This document shows positions 7,560 to 12,394 of a stretch of 12,394 nt of DNA, one piece after another. Position numbers and translations under genes: made by a program. Numbering within the stretch: position 1 is the stretch's first letter; the number at the start of each line of letters is the position of its first letter. This DNA is from an uncultured Collinsella sp. (GTDB lineage Bacteria > Actinomycetota > Coriobacteriia > Coriobacteriales > Coriobacteriaceae): assembly GCA_900545555.1 (NCBI GenBank), contig UQZI01000064.1, positions 1 to 12,394 on the forward strand, written 5' to 3'. The notes under the pieces were generated by a model. It did no database searches and had not been told where the DNA came from. It saw only the letters and a list, made by a program, of their open reading frames with translations.

Positions 7560-7596
7560 AAAACGGCCGTTATCGTTGCGGATGGCGGCCGTTTTT
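7560..7596 (+). terminator. Intrinsic terminator after the PTS gene
   Basis: AAAACGGCCG (7560-7569) pairs perfectly with CGGCCGTTTT (7586-7595), with a 16-nt loop and five T in all. It lies 149 nt past the PTS stop and before the DeoR gene, so it should separate the isomerase-PTS transcript from the regulator unless read through. Confidence 0.85.
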
Positions 7597-7668
7597 CTGC
7601 TCGTGCGTTACACTTCTCGAAAAGAAATGAACGAGCGTGAAGCAAAGTGGTTTGGAGAGGTTCCCGAT

Positions 7669-8412
7669 ATGATCCCGTATGAGCGCCAGGAGCGAATTGT
7701 AGAGTGCCTGCAGAAGTCGGGCCTTGTGAGGATTTCTGAGCTGCAGGAGGAGCTGCCGGGCGTTTCTATTTCGACGCTGCGCCGCGACCTCAAGGAGCTG
7801 GAGGCGCTCGGCAAGGTTGAGCACCTTTCGGGCGGCGCGGTGAAGTTGGTCTCGGCCGTTCACGAGGTGAGTATCTCGACGCGCTCGGGTTTGCATGGGA
7901 ACGAGAAGGATCAGATTGCCCAGGTCGCCCTGCGTCTGGTTGAGGACGGGGACACGCTCTATCTGGACTCCGGTTCAACCTGCACGGCCCTGCTGCGCCT
8001 GCTGCTCGACCGCGACGTGACGATCTACACGACGGACGCCTCGGCGTGCCTGATTAAGAGCGAGACGCGCGCCCAGCTCATCGTAGTGGGTGGCGAGTTC
8101 AACCACGTGAACTCCTCGTTTTGCGGCTCCATGACCGAGTCGATCCTGCGCGATCTGTACTTTGACAAGGCGTTCATCGGGACCAACGCGATTGACGAAG
8201 ACCGGGGCATCATGACGCCCTCGTATGTGGAGGCAACGAAGAAGCGCATCGTGCGCGAGAACTCGAATAAGGTGTACGTGCTGTGCGACAGCTCGAAGTT
8301 TCATAAGTTCTCAAATGTTCGGGCTTTTGGGTTTGATGGCGTGGCGATCATCGCGGAATCCTATGACGAGAAGATCGCCCAACATGCGCGCCTGATCACG
8401 CCGGAGGCGTAG
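7669..8412 (+). CDS. DeoR/GlpR-family transcriptional regulator
   Basis: A 247-residue repressor, the normal length for the family, in which an N-terminal HTH binds DNA and a C-terminal sugar-phosphate-sensing domain responds to a pathway intermediate. The HTH spans about 4-57, with ERQERIVECLQKSGLVRISEL, the signature VSISTLRRDLKELE and GKVEHLSGGAV. The sensor domain shows LYLDSGST (97-104), VGGEF (140-144), DKAFIGTNAI (166-175) and CDSSKF (206-211), all typical phosphate-binding or conserved DeoR segments. The ATG at 7669 is chosen because GGAGAGG precedes it and MIPYERQERI is the canonical start; ATG 7627 and upstream codons in frame are less likely. It follows the PTS gene on the same strand but beyond a strong terminator. 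It probably controls the isomerase-PTS operon, by the usual arrangement of this family. Confidence 0.92.
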   Translation: MIPYERQERIVECLQKSGLVRISELQEELPGVSISTLRRDLKELEALGKVEHLSGGAVKLVSAVHEVSISTRSGLHGNEKDQIAQVALRLVEDGDTLYLDSGSTCTALLRLLLDRDVTIYTTDASACLIKSETRAQLIVVGGEFNHVNSSFCGSMTESILRDLYFDKAFIGTNAIDEDRGIMTPSYVEATKKRIVRENSNKVYVLCDSSKFHKFSNVRAFGFDGVAIIAESYDEKIAQHARLITPEA

Positions 8413-8418
8413 GGTTCA

Positions 8419-8478
8419 AGGCCCACGCCCGTGCGAGCACGGCCCATGGTGGCCAGCTGAATGGCGGGGCCTCTTTCT
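8419..8478 (+). terminator. Weak terminator-like structure after the DeoR gene
   Basis: AGGCCC (8419-8424) can pair with GGGCCT (8467-8472), followed by CTTTCT, and encloses an inner hairpin CCGTGC/GCACGG (8429-8442). The T-tract is interrupted. Two small hairpins follow: CGGC/GCCG at 8490-8502 and TACGG/CCGTA at 8503-8515. Confidence 0.35.
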
Positions 8479-8541
8479 AGGGAACACAACGGCTTTTCGC
8501 CGTACGGAATCCGTATGACGCCAGCTAGATAGACAAATATG

Positions 8542-8551
8542 ACAACGTTGT
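8542..8551. promoter_or_regulatory. CG-centred palindrome, possible upstream operator
   Basis: ACAACGTTGT is a perfect 10-bp palindrome with a central CG, as in many LacI-family sites. A near copy, ACAACGTGGT, lies at 8576-8585, exactly 34 bp downstream. That is the same spacing as between the two GGTTAAACGATTAAT repeats. Confidence 0.3.
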
Positions 8552-8582
8552 GAATCTAGAGAAACCTGTAGGTTAACAACGT

Positions 8583-8632
8583 GGTTAAACGATTAATCAG
8601 CCAGACTTTAGATACAGGTTAAACGATTAATT
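8583..8632. promoter_or_regulatory. Tandem LacI-type operators before the epimerase-rpiB operon
   Basis: GGTTAAACGATTAAT occurs twice, at 8583-8597 and 8617-8631, 34 bp apart. Each contains TTAA-ACGA-TTAA, an even near-palindrome centred on CG, the form typical of LacI-family operators. A third GGTTAA word lies at 8571-8576. A closely related site, with a perfect TAAACGTTTA core, is at 11376-11391 upstream of the LacI gene. A weak TAGATA (8609-8614) between the two copies could be a -10 element, in which case the operators would bracket the promoter. The last operator ends 42 bp before the epimerase ATG. Confidence 0.6.
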
Positions 8633-8673
8633 ATCAACGAGTAGATAACCAATGAGCAGATAAGGAGTTCACC

Positions 8674-9327
8674 ATGTTGCTCTGCCCCAGCCTCATGTGC
8701 GCCGACTACGGCAACCTGCGTGCGACCGTCGAGGAGCTCGACGCCGCCGGCATTGATATCTTCCATTGCGACGTGATGGACGGCAGTTTCGTTCCCAACT
8801 TCGCCATGGGCCTCGAGGACATTAAGGCCGTGCGTGCTGCTACTAACAAGCTCGTCGACGTGCACCTTATGGTCGAGAACCCCGCCAGCAAGGTGGAGCT
8901 TTTTGCCGCCGCGGGCGCGGACATCATCTACATCCACCCGGAGTCCGAGCGCTACGTGGTCAAGACCCTCGCCGCGATCAAGTCTCTTGGCAAGAGCGCC
9001 GGTATTGCCGTGAACCCCGACACCTCGATTTCCGAGGTTGAGGAGATGCTGAACCTCTGCGACTACGTGATGGTCATGACGGTGAATCCGGGTTTTGCCG
9101 GCCAGAGCTTTATCGAGTTCACGAACGACAAGGTACGTCGCCTTGCCGCTCTTAAGGAACGTTTCGGCTTTGAGCTCATGATCGACGGCGCCTGCTCGCC
9201 CGAGCGCGTGCGCGACCTGTCCGCTATCGGCGCGGACGGCTTCATCTTGGGTACCAGTGCGCTGTTTGGCAAGGACGCCGGTTACGAGGAGTGCCTGCGC
9301 CGTCTGCGCGCCGGCGAGGTGTATTAG
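8674..9327 (+). CDS. Ribulose-phosphate 3-epimerase family protein, possibly a D-allulose-6-phosphate 3-epimerase
   Basis: A 217-residue TIM-barrel epimerase of the RPE family, full length. Metal-binding and catalytic residues are in place: H31 and D33 in FHCDVMDG, H64 in DVHLMVENP, and D171 in MIDGAC. The phosphate-binding end is ILGTSALF (191-198). Several motifs depart from housekeeping Rpe and resemble E. coli AlsE: CPSLMCAD rather than PSILSADF, IHPE (87-90), MTVNPGFAGQ (135-144; Rpe usually has MSVNPGFGGQ), and GTSALF rather than GSAIF. This favours an accessory hexulose- or pentulose-phosphate epimerase over the pentose-phosphate housekeeping enzyme, but motif reading cannot settle the substrate. 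AAGGAG sits 7 nt before the ATG. It leads a two-gene unit with rpiB, probably controlled by the LacI-type operators just upstream. Confidence 0.88.
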   Translation: MLLCPSLMCADYGNLRATVEELDAAGIDIFHCDVMDGSFVPNFAMGLEDIKAVRAATNKLVDVHLMVENPASKVELFAAAGADIIYIHPESERYVVKTLAAIKSLGKSAGIAVNPDTSISEVEEMLNLCDYVMVMTVNPGFAGQSFIEFTNDKVRRLAALKERFGFELMIDGACSPERVRDLSAIGADGFILGTSALFGKDAGYEECLRRLRAGEVY

Positions 9328-9357
9328 ACGCGAAAAGGCAAATTAGGACGAAATAAG

Positions 9358-9372
9358 CGCGCGACACGCGCG
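9358..9372 (+). other. GC hairpin between the epimerase gene and rpiB
   Basis: CGCGCG, ACA and CGCGCG form a 6-bp stem with a 3-nt loop in the 69-nt gap, without a T-tract. It could affect mRNA processing or stability between the two genes. No terminator is seen here, so co-transcription is likely. Confidence 0.35.
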
Positions 9373-9396
9373 AGCGGATTTGGAAAGGGGTCTCTT

Positions 9397-9873
9397 ATGA
9401 AGATCGGTATTGGAAACGACCACGTTGCGGTTGAGTACAAGGAAGCCATTGCGGCTTATATCCAGGAGAAGTACGGCTATGAGGTCGTGAACTTCGGCAC
9501 GGACAGCACCGAGCGCTTTGACTATCCCATCGCGGGTGAGGCCGTGGCGAACGCGGTCGTGGCCGGGGAAGTCGATCGCGGTATCGTGATCTGCGGCACG
9601 GGAGTGGGCATTTCGCTTGCCGCGAACAAGGTGCGCGGTATCCGTTGCTGCACCTGCTCTGAGCCGTATTCCGCTCGCTTGTCACGCGAGCACAACAACA
9701 CCAACATGCTCGCATTTGGTGCTCGCGTGGTAGGCATCGAGCTGGCCAAGATGATCGTCGACGCCTGGCTCACCGGCGAGTTCGAGGGCGGCCGTCACCA
9801 GCGCCGCATCGATATGATTCGCCAGATCGAGGCTCGTCAGCTCGTGCGTGCGGAGGAGGCACGCGGCTGGTAG
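9397..9873 (+). CDS. rpiB: Ribose-5-phosphate isomerase B (RpiB/LacAB family)
   Basis: Interconverts ribose-5-P and ribulose-5-P; E. coli RpiB also isomerises allose-6-P to allulose-6-P. At 158 residues it is close to the family norm of about 150. The start MKIGIGNDHVAVEYK carries the D8-H9 pair. The catalytic C66 is in ICGTGVGISLAANK, H99 is in SREHNNTNMLAFG, and EGGRHQRRID supplies the phosphate-binding arginines; C66 and H99 fall at the same numbers as in the E. coli enzyme. CSEPYSARLSREHN and the long match through VVGIELAKMIVDAWL favour RpiB over LacA or LacB. AAAGGGG lies 6 nt before the ATG. It is the second gene of the unit beginning at 8674 and ends at a strong terminator. A pairing with an AlsE-like epimerase would convert allose-6-P to fructose-6-P, an inference from the E. 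coli pathway. Confidence 0.94.
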   Translation: MKIGIGNDHVAVEYKEAIAAYIQEKYGYEVVNFGTDSTERFDYPIAGEAVANAVVAGEVDRGIVICGTGVGISLAANKVRGIRCCTCSEPYSARLSREHNNTNMLAFGARVVGIELAKMIVDAWLTGEFEGGRHQRRIDMIRQIEARQLVRAEEARGW

Positions 9874-9876
9874 TGG

Positions 9877-9910
9877 AAAAGCCCGTCACCCGTGTGGTGG
9901 CGGGCTTTTT
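9877..9910 (+). terminator. Strong intrinsic terminator of the epimerase-rpiB unit
   Basis: AAAAGCCCGTCACC (9877-9890) pairs with GGTGGCGGGCTTTT (9896-9909), with one G-T wobble, around a 5-nt loop and ends in TTTTT. It begins 3 nt after the rpiB stop. Confidence 0.92.
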
Positions 9911-9949
9911 GCATATCGCGCGTGGGATAGAGCGCATGCGAGAGGAAAG

Positions 9950-10084
9950 CTCGGCTGCTTCGGACGGTGTTGGAGGGGGTGCCTGAGAAGACCGAGATCA
10001 TGCACATCGCCTAACTGTGGTTTCTTCCATTGTCATCCATCCGCTACTCAGCAGGTCGTCCCTAAACCGTCCGAAACAGCCGAG
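9950..10084. repeat. Long imperfect inverted repeat between rpiB and the LacI gene
   Basis: The 38-nt arms 9950-9987 and 10047-10084 are inverted copies. The outer 19 nt (9950-9968 against 10066-10084) match at 18 positions, starting CTCGGCTG and ending GGACGGT on the left. The inner halves are weaker, then match again at CTGAG. The loop of 59 nt (9988-10046) has no recognisable gene. On the plus strand the right arm is followed by TTTT. It lies in the convergent gap and could be a two-way terminator for lacI and rpiB, a palindromic interspersed element, or a structured RNA. I do not recognise the family. The rest of 9911-10150 shows nothing else clear. Confidence 0.65.
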
Positions 10085-10150
10085 TTTTGGAAACCGACTC
10101 CCTCGGGGGATAGGCTGAGCATCACGTTGGGACCATTTACCACCCGCGGT

Positions 10151-11161
10151 CTAACTGCTCGCGCGCTGCACGAGCTTGACAGGGACAAGCGTCTCCATCT
10201 CGGGTTTCTCGCCGCGCAGCAGGGCGAGCAGGGCCTGACATCCCTCGTGCGCGAGGCGCTCGGGGAAGCGGCGAATGGTGCTGATCTGCGGCGTCGGGAT
10301 CTGCGCGTACACGGAATCGTCGAAGCCGATGAGGCGGACGTCCTCGGGTACGCGCTTGCCGGCCGCAACGAGCGCCCGCAGCGCACCCACGGCAGCGTGG
10401 TCGCTATGGGCAAAGATGCCGTCGACGGGGCAACCCGTGGAGAGGAAGTCGGTCACGAGTTCCTCAGACTCGATGATGCTCGGCTGCTTGCCCGAGACAA
10501 ACAGCTGGTAGTCGCGGCACAGCGGCATCCCATGCGCGGCAAGCGCCCGCTCGTAGCCCATCTGACGCTCGTTTCCGGGGTAGTTGGCCGTAAAACTCGA
10601 GATGCTCAGGATGTTCTTGCAGCCGCGCTCGATGAGGTGCTCGGTTGCCATGTAGCCGCCGCCGATGTTGTCGGAACCCACGTGCGGGAAACCGAGGTCG
10701 TTTTCGGGCGCGCGGTCGATGCAGACCACGGGAATGCCGTGGGGGACAAATTCGCCGTCGAGCCTGCGCAGGCCGGAGATGCAGATGATGCCATCGGCTT
10801 GTTTGCTTGCAAGCGTGCGGAAGTAATCGCGCTCGCGGGCGGGGTCGTTGGCGCTGTTGCAGACAAAGACCGAGTAGTCCTCGGTGGCGAGCTCGCGTTC
10901 CACATGCAGGGCGATCTTGGAAAAGAAGTCGTTCGAGATGTCCGGCACGATCATGCCGATGGTCCGGGACTGGGCCATGCGGAGGCTCTTCGCCGCCATA
11001 TTCGTGACGTAGCCGTATTCCTCGACGGCGGCTTCAACACGCTCGCGGGTGTCTTCGGAAAAACGGCCACTGCCGTTGATGACGTGGGAGACCGTGGCGA
11101 CGGATACGCCGGCCGCTGCGGCAATCTGGCGCATGGACGAGCGCTTGCCGGGTGTGGGCAT
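10151..11161 (-). CDS. LacI-family transcriptional repressor
   Basis: A 336-residue LacI/GalR-type regulator, the standard length. The N-terminal HTH, MRQIAAAAGVSVATVSHVIN (10-29), is followed by GSGRFSEDTRERVEAAVEEYGYV and the hinge-helix segment NMAAKSLR. The periplasmic-binding-protein-like sugar domain starts at RTIGMIVPDISNDFFSKI (about 65-82) and includes ADGIICISG, GIPVVCIDR, VGSDNIGGGYMATEHLIERG, DGIFAHSDHAAVGALRAL and IGFDDS, the last two being inducer-contact regions of the family. AGGAGG lies 4 nt before the chosen ATG at 11161; M10 is a less likely start. It converges on rpiB. Sites of the form GGTTAAACG-TTAA before the epimerase-rpiB unit and near its own promoter suggest it controls that unit and itself, with a sugar or sugar phosphate as effector. 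Confidence 0.95.
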   Translation of the reverse strand: MPTPGKRSSMRQIAAAAGVSVATVSHVINGSGRFSEDTRERVEAAVEEYGYVTNMAAKSLRMAQSRTIGMIVPDISNDFFSKIALHVERELATEDYSVFVCNSANDPARERDYFRTLASKQADGIICISGLRRLDGEFVPHGIPVVCIDRAPENDLGFPHVGSDNIGGGYMATEHLIERGCKNILSISSFTANYPGNERQMGYERALAAHGMPLCRDYQLFVSGKQPSIIESEELVTDFLSTGCPVDGIFAHSDHAAVGALRALVAAGKRVPEDVRLIGFDDSVYAQIPTPQISTIRRFPERLAHEGCQALLALLRGEKPEMETLVPVKLVQRASS

Positions 11162-11184
11162 GGGGCCTCCTGCTGTTTGCGAGT

Positions 11185-11209
11185 GGTTAACAGGTTAACT
11201 GAGATTGTA
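11185..11209 (-). promoter_or_regulatory. LacI gene -10 element with overlapping GGTTAAC repeats
   Basis: On the minus strand, TACAAT (11209-11204) is a good -10; no clear -35 is seen 16-18 bp upstream. Two GGTTAAC words (11185-11191 and 11193-11199 on the plus strand) cover the expected start point. GGTTAAC also occurs at 8571-8577 in the epimerase promoter region, so autoregulation is plausible. A GCGCATGCGC palindrome (11210-11219) lies in the -10 to -35 spacer. Confidence 0.5.
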
Positions 11210-11219
11210 GCGCATGCGC

Positions 11220-11527
11220 GATGCCGCGATGGACTCCATGTGCCCAGCCTATAAACTACGCCGCTGAACAGGCAATATTATCCATATGTAGGACCTGAGT
11301 AACAAAACGCCGCCGTTTGCTCGACGGTATGGGACCGCTTGTCGCCAGCGGATATAAGGGCTCTCAGTCCAATGTGGATAAACGTTTAACCTACAAAGCG
11401 TCAAAACATCGGCGCTCAATACGTCAAACACGAACCCTCAACGGGGGAGTGGCGTCGAGAGCGCTATGGAGGTGTGCAGAGAACGGTTAATAACACTCCG
11501 GAGAGCGATCACATAGAAGCAGGGCAG
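11220..11527. other. Non-coding stretch between the LacI and pyrE genes
   Basis: No gene is supported here: the small ORFs present lack ribosome binding sites. It contains a CCGC/GCGG hairpin (11337-11353), a TATAAG word at 11353-11358 without a matching -35, and the operator-like palindrome at 11376-11391. A pyrE promoter presumably lies here, but I cannot place it. Confidence 0.4.
11376..11391. promoter_or_regulatory. LacI-type operator upstream of LacI and pyrE genes
   Basis: GGATAAACGTTTAACC is a 16-bp palindrome with a single mismatched pair and a perfect TAAACGTTTA core centred on CG. It is the most symmetrical member of the group that includes 8583-8598 and 8617-8632. It lies 215 bp upstream of the LacI gene and 239 bp upstream of pyrE. 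It may be an auxiliary site for LacI autoregulation through looping, or control a plus-strand promoter. Confidence 0.5.
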
Positions 11528-11563
11528 GCACCTCAGCGGCATCGGTTCGCTGAGGTGCTTTCT
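11528..11563 (+). terminator. Attenuator-like hairpin in the pyrE leader
   Basis: GCACCTCAGCG (11528-11538) and CGCTGAGGTGC (11548-11558) form a perfect 11-bp stem around a 9-nt loop, followed by TTTCT. It lies 72 nt before pyrE with no gene ending just upstream, so it may attenuate pyrE transcription. A second weaker hairpin, GTCC/GGAC with flanking GCGC (about 11588-11611), lies between it and the start. No PyrR-type binding loop was recognised. Confidence 0.55.
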
Positions 11564-11629
11564 GGTAAGCTAAGAACCGGATTCACACGCGCCCGTCCAA
11601 GCTGGACGCGCCTATTGGAAGGGAGACCC

Positions 11630-12310
11630 ATGGAGGCTTACAAGCAAGAATTCATCAAGTTCATGGTCGAGTCCGACGTGCTTAAGTTTGGCAGCTTTAC
11701 GCTCAAGAGCGGCCGTCAGTCCCCGTTCTTTATGAACGCCGGCGCCTACGTGACGGGCTATCAGCTCAAGAAGCTGGGCGAGTATTACGCCCAGGCCATC
11801 CACGATAACTTTGGCGACGACTTTGACGTGCTGTTTGGGCCGGCCTACAAGGGCATTCCCCTGGCCGTCGTGACCGCGATTGCCTACCACGAGCTGTACG
11901 GCAAGGAGGTCAAGTACTGCTGCGACCGCAAGGAGGCCAAGGACCACGGTGCCGATAAGGGCAACCTGCTGGGTTATGAGCCCAAGGACGGCGACCGCGT
12001 GGTCATGGTCGAGGACGTCACCACCAGCGGCAAGTCCATCGACGAGACCTATCCCAAGGTTAAGGCTGCTGCCGACGTCGAAATCAAGGGCCTGATCGTG
12101 TCCCTCAACCGCATGGAGGTCGGCAAGGGCGGCGTGACCACCGCGCAGAAGGAGATCGAGGCAAAGTACGGTTTCCCCGTCGCGAGCATCGTTTCCATGG
12201 CCGAGGTCGTCGAGACCCTCTACAACCACGAGATCGACGGCAAGGTCGTCATCGATGACGAGCTCAAGACCGCCATCGACGCCTACTACGAGCAGTACGG
12301 AGCTCGTTAG
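11630..12310 (+). CDS. pyrE: Orotate phosphoribosyltransferase
   Basis: Catalyses orotate plus PRPP to orotidine-5'-phosphate and pyrophosphate, the fifth step of de novo pyrimidine synthesis, in the cytoplasm. 226 residues, normal length. The PRPP-binding motif VVMVEDVTTSGKS is at 124-136, the flexible catalytic loop RKEAKDHG at 100-107, the orotate-side segment KSGRQSPFFMNAG at 26-38, and FGPAYKGIPLA at 69-79. GGAAGGGAG precedes the ATG at 11630; the frame is open back to a GTG at 11474, but that start would run through the attenuator hairpin and lacks family similarity. It is unrelated to the sugar genes and stands alone here. It converges on a gene from the right edge and shares a palindrome with it. 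Confidence 0.96.
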   Translation: MEAYKQEFIKFMVESDVLKFGSFTLKSGRQSPFFMNAGAYVTGYQLKKLGEYYAQAIHDNFGDDFDVLFGPAYKGIPLAVVTAIAYHELYGKEVKYCCDRKEAKDHGADKGNLLGYEPKDGDRVVMVEDVTTSGKSIDETYPKVKAAADVEIKGLIVSLNRMEVGKGGVTTAQKEIEAKYGFPVASIVSMAEVVETLYNHEIDGKVVIDDELKTAIDAYYEQYGAR

Positions 12311-12339
12311 TTACGCGGGTTTACCAACCCGCGTAACTA
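12308..12339. terminator. Perfect 14-bp palindrome shared by the convergent gene ends
   Basis: TAGTTACGCGGGTT (12308-12321) and its exact complement (12326-12339) flank a 4-nt loop. The left arm includes the pyrE stop codon, and the opposite-strand ORF reads through the whole palindrome to its own stop. Neither strand has a T-tract after it, so it would be a non-canonical terminator or an mRNA 3'-end stabiliser. Confidence 0.55.
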
Positions 12340-12394
12340 GTTGACGCTGCAAGCCCGCCAGGGCGGCAATCTGCCTTTCAACTTCGGCGGCATG
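12311..12394 (-). CDS. Partial gene, C-terminal end of an unidentified protein
   Basis: The minus strand is open from the window edge to TAA at 12313-12311. It gives 27 residues including AAEVERQIAALAGLQRQL and ending VTRVGKPA. The Ala/Leu/Glu/Gln pattern suggests an amphipathic helix or short coiled coil at a protein C-terminus. It is too short to assign. The other minus-strand frame (MPPKLKGRL) stops after 18 codons and looks less protein-like. The arrangement is convergent with pyrE, with ends overlapping by a shared palindrome. Confidence 0.45.
   Translation of the reverse strand, partial: HAAEVERQIAALAGLQRQLVTRVGKPA

Noticed and set aside
9848..11254. 468-codon plus-strand frame opposite the LacI gene
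   Set aside because: It is antisense to a complete LacI protein, overlaps the rpiB end and its terminator, and has no ribosome binding site.
11249..11431. 60-codon minus-strand ORF upstream of the LacI gene
   Set aside because: It has no ribosome binding site, no recognisable domain, and overlaps the operator-like palindrome.
11474..11629. N-terminally extended pyrE from GTG 11474
   Set aside because: The extension crosses the attenuator hairpin and has no family similarity, and a good ribosome binding site precedes ATG 11630.

Overview
The window looks like a chromosomal segment of a GC-rich gut actinobacterium of the class Coriobacteriia, most likely Collinsella or a close relative. This is an inference. 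It rests on the membrane-anchored LuxR regulator (about 12 transmembrane segments plus a C-terminal HTH), a type abundant in that class, on the sugar-PTS gene set, and on GC-rich codon use with strong AAGGAGG-type ribosome binding sites. No rRNA, tRNA, CRISPR array or transposase was seen.

Layout. (1) 20-1534 (+) is a membrane LuxR-type regulator ending in an intrinsic terminator. (2) 1645-4413 (-) is an MgtA-type magnesium-transporting P-type ATPase. Its roughly 300-nt leader has a TTGACA promoter, a 23-codon ORF with a perfect Shine-Dalgarno, and a run of six T. Two related copies of a short repeat, one a perfect palindrome and one decayed, lie on either side of mgtA. (3) 5094-8412 (+) holds a TIM-barrel sugar-phosphate isomerase/epimerase, a glucose-family PTS IIBC permease broken by a one-base frameshift, a terminator, and a DeoR-family repressor. 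(4) 8674-9873 (+) is a two-gene unit: a ribulose-phosphate-3-epimerase family enzyme with D-allulose-6-P epimerase-like motifs, and RpiB. Two copies of an operator-like sequence precede it. (5) 10151-11161 (-) is a LacI-family repressor converging on rpiB. A 38-bp imperfect inverted repeat lies between them. (6) 11630-12310 (+) is pyrE behind an attenuator-like hairpin. It converges on the C-terminal end of an unidentified gene that enters from the right edge; the two genes share a 14-bp palindrome containing the pyrE stop codon and the last codons of the other gene.

How the genes may work together. The PTS permease would import and phosphorylate a sugar, the TIM-barrel enzyme, RpiB and the RPE-like epimerase could interconvert the sugar phosphate towards fructose-6-P or pentose phosphates, and DeoR and LacI proteins would control the two transcription units. 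D-allose or D-allulose is the most economical substrate guess, because in E. coli RpiB and AlsE catalyse the same two steps on allose-6-P and allulose-6-P. The substrate is not shown by the sequence. As written, the permease is broken, so the pathway would be non-functional unless the missing base is a sequencing error or another transporter substitutes.
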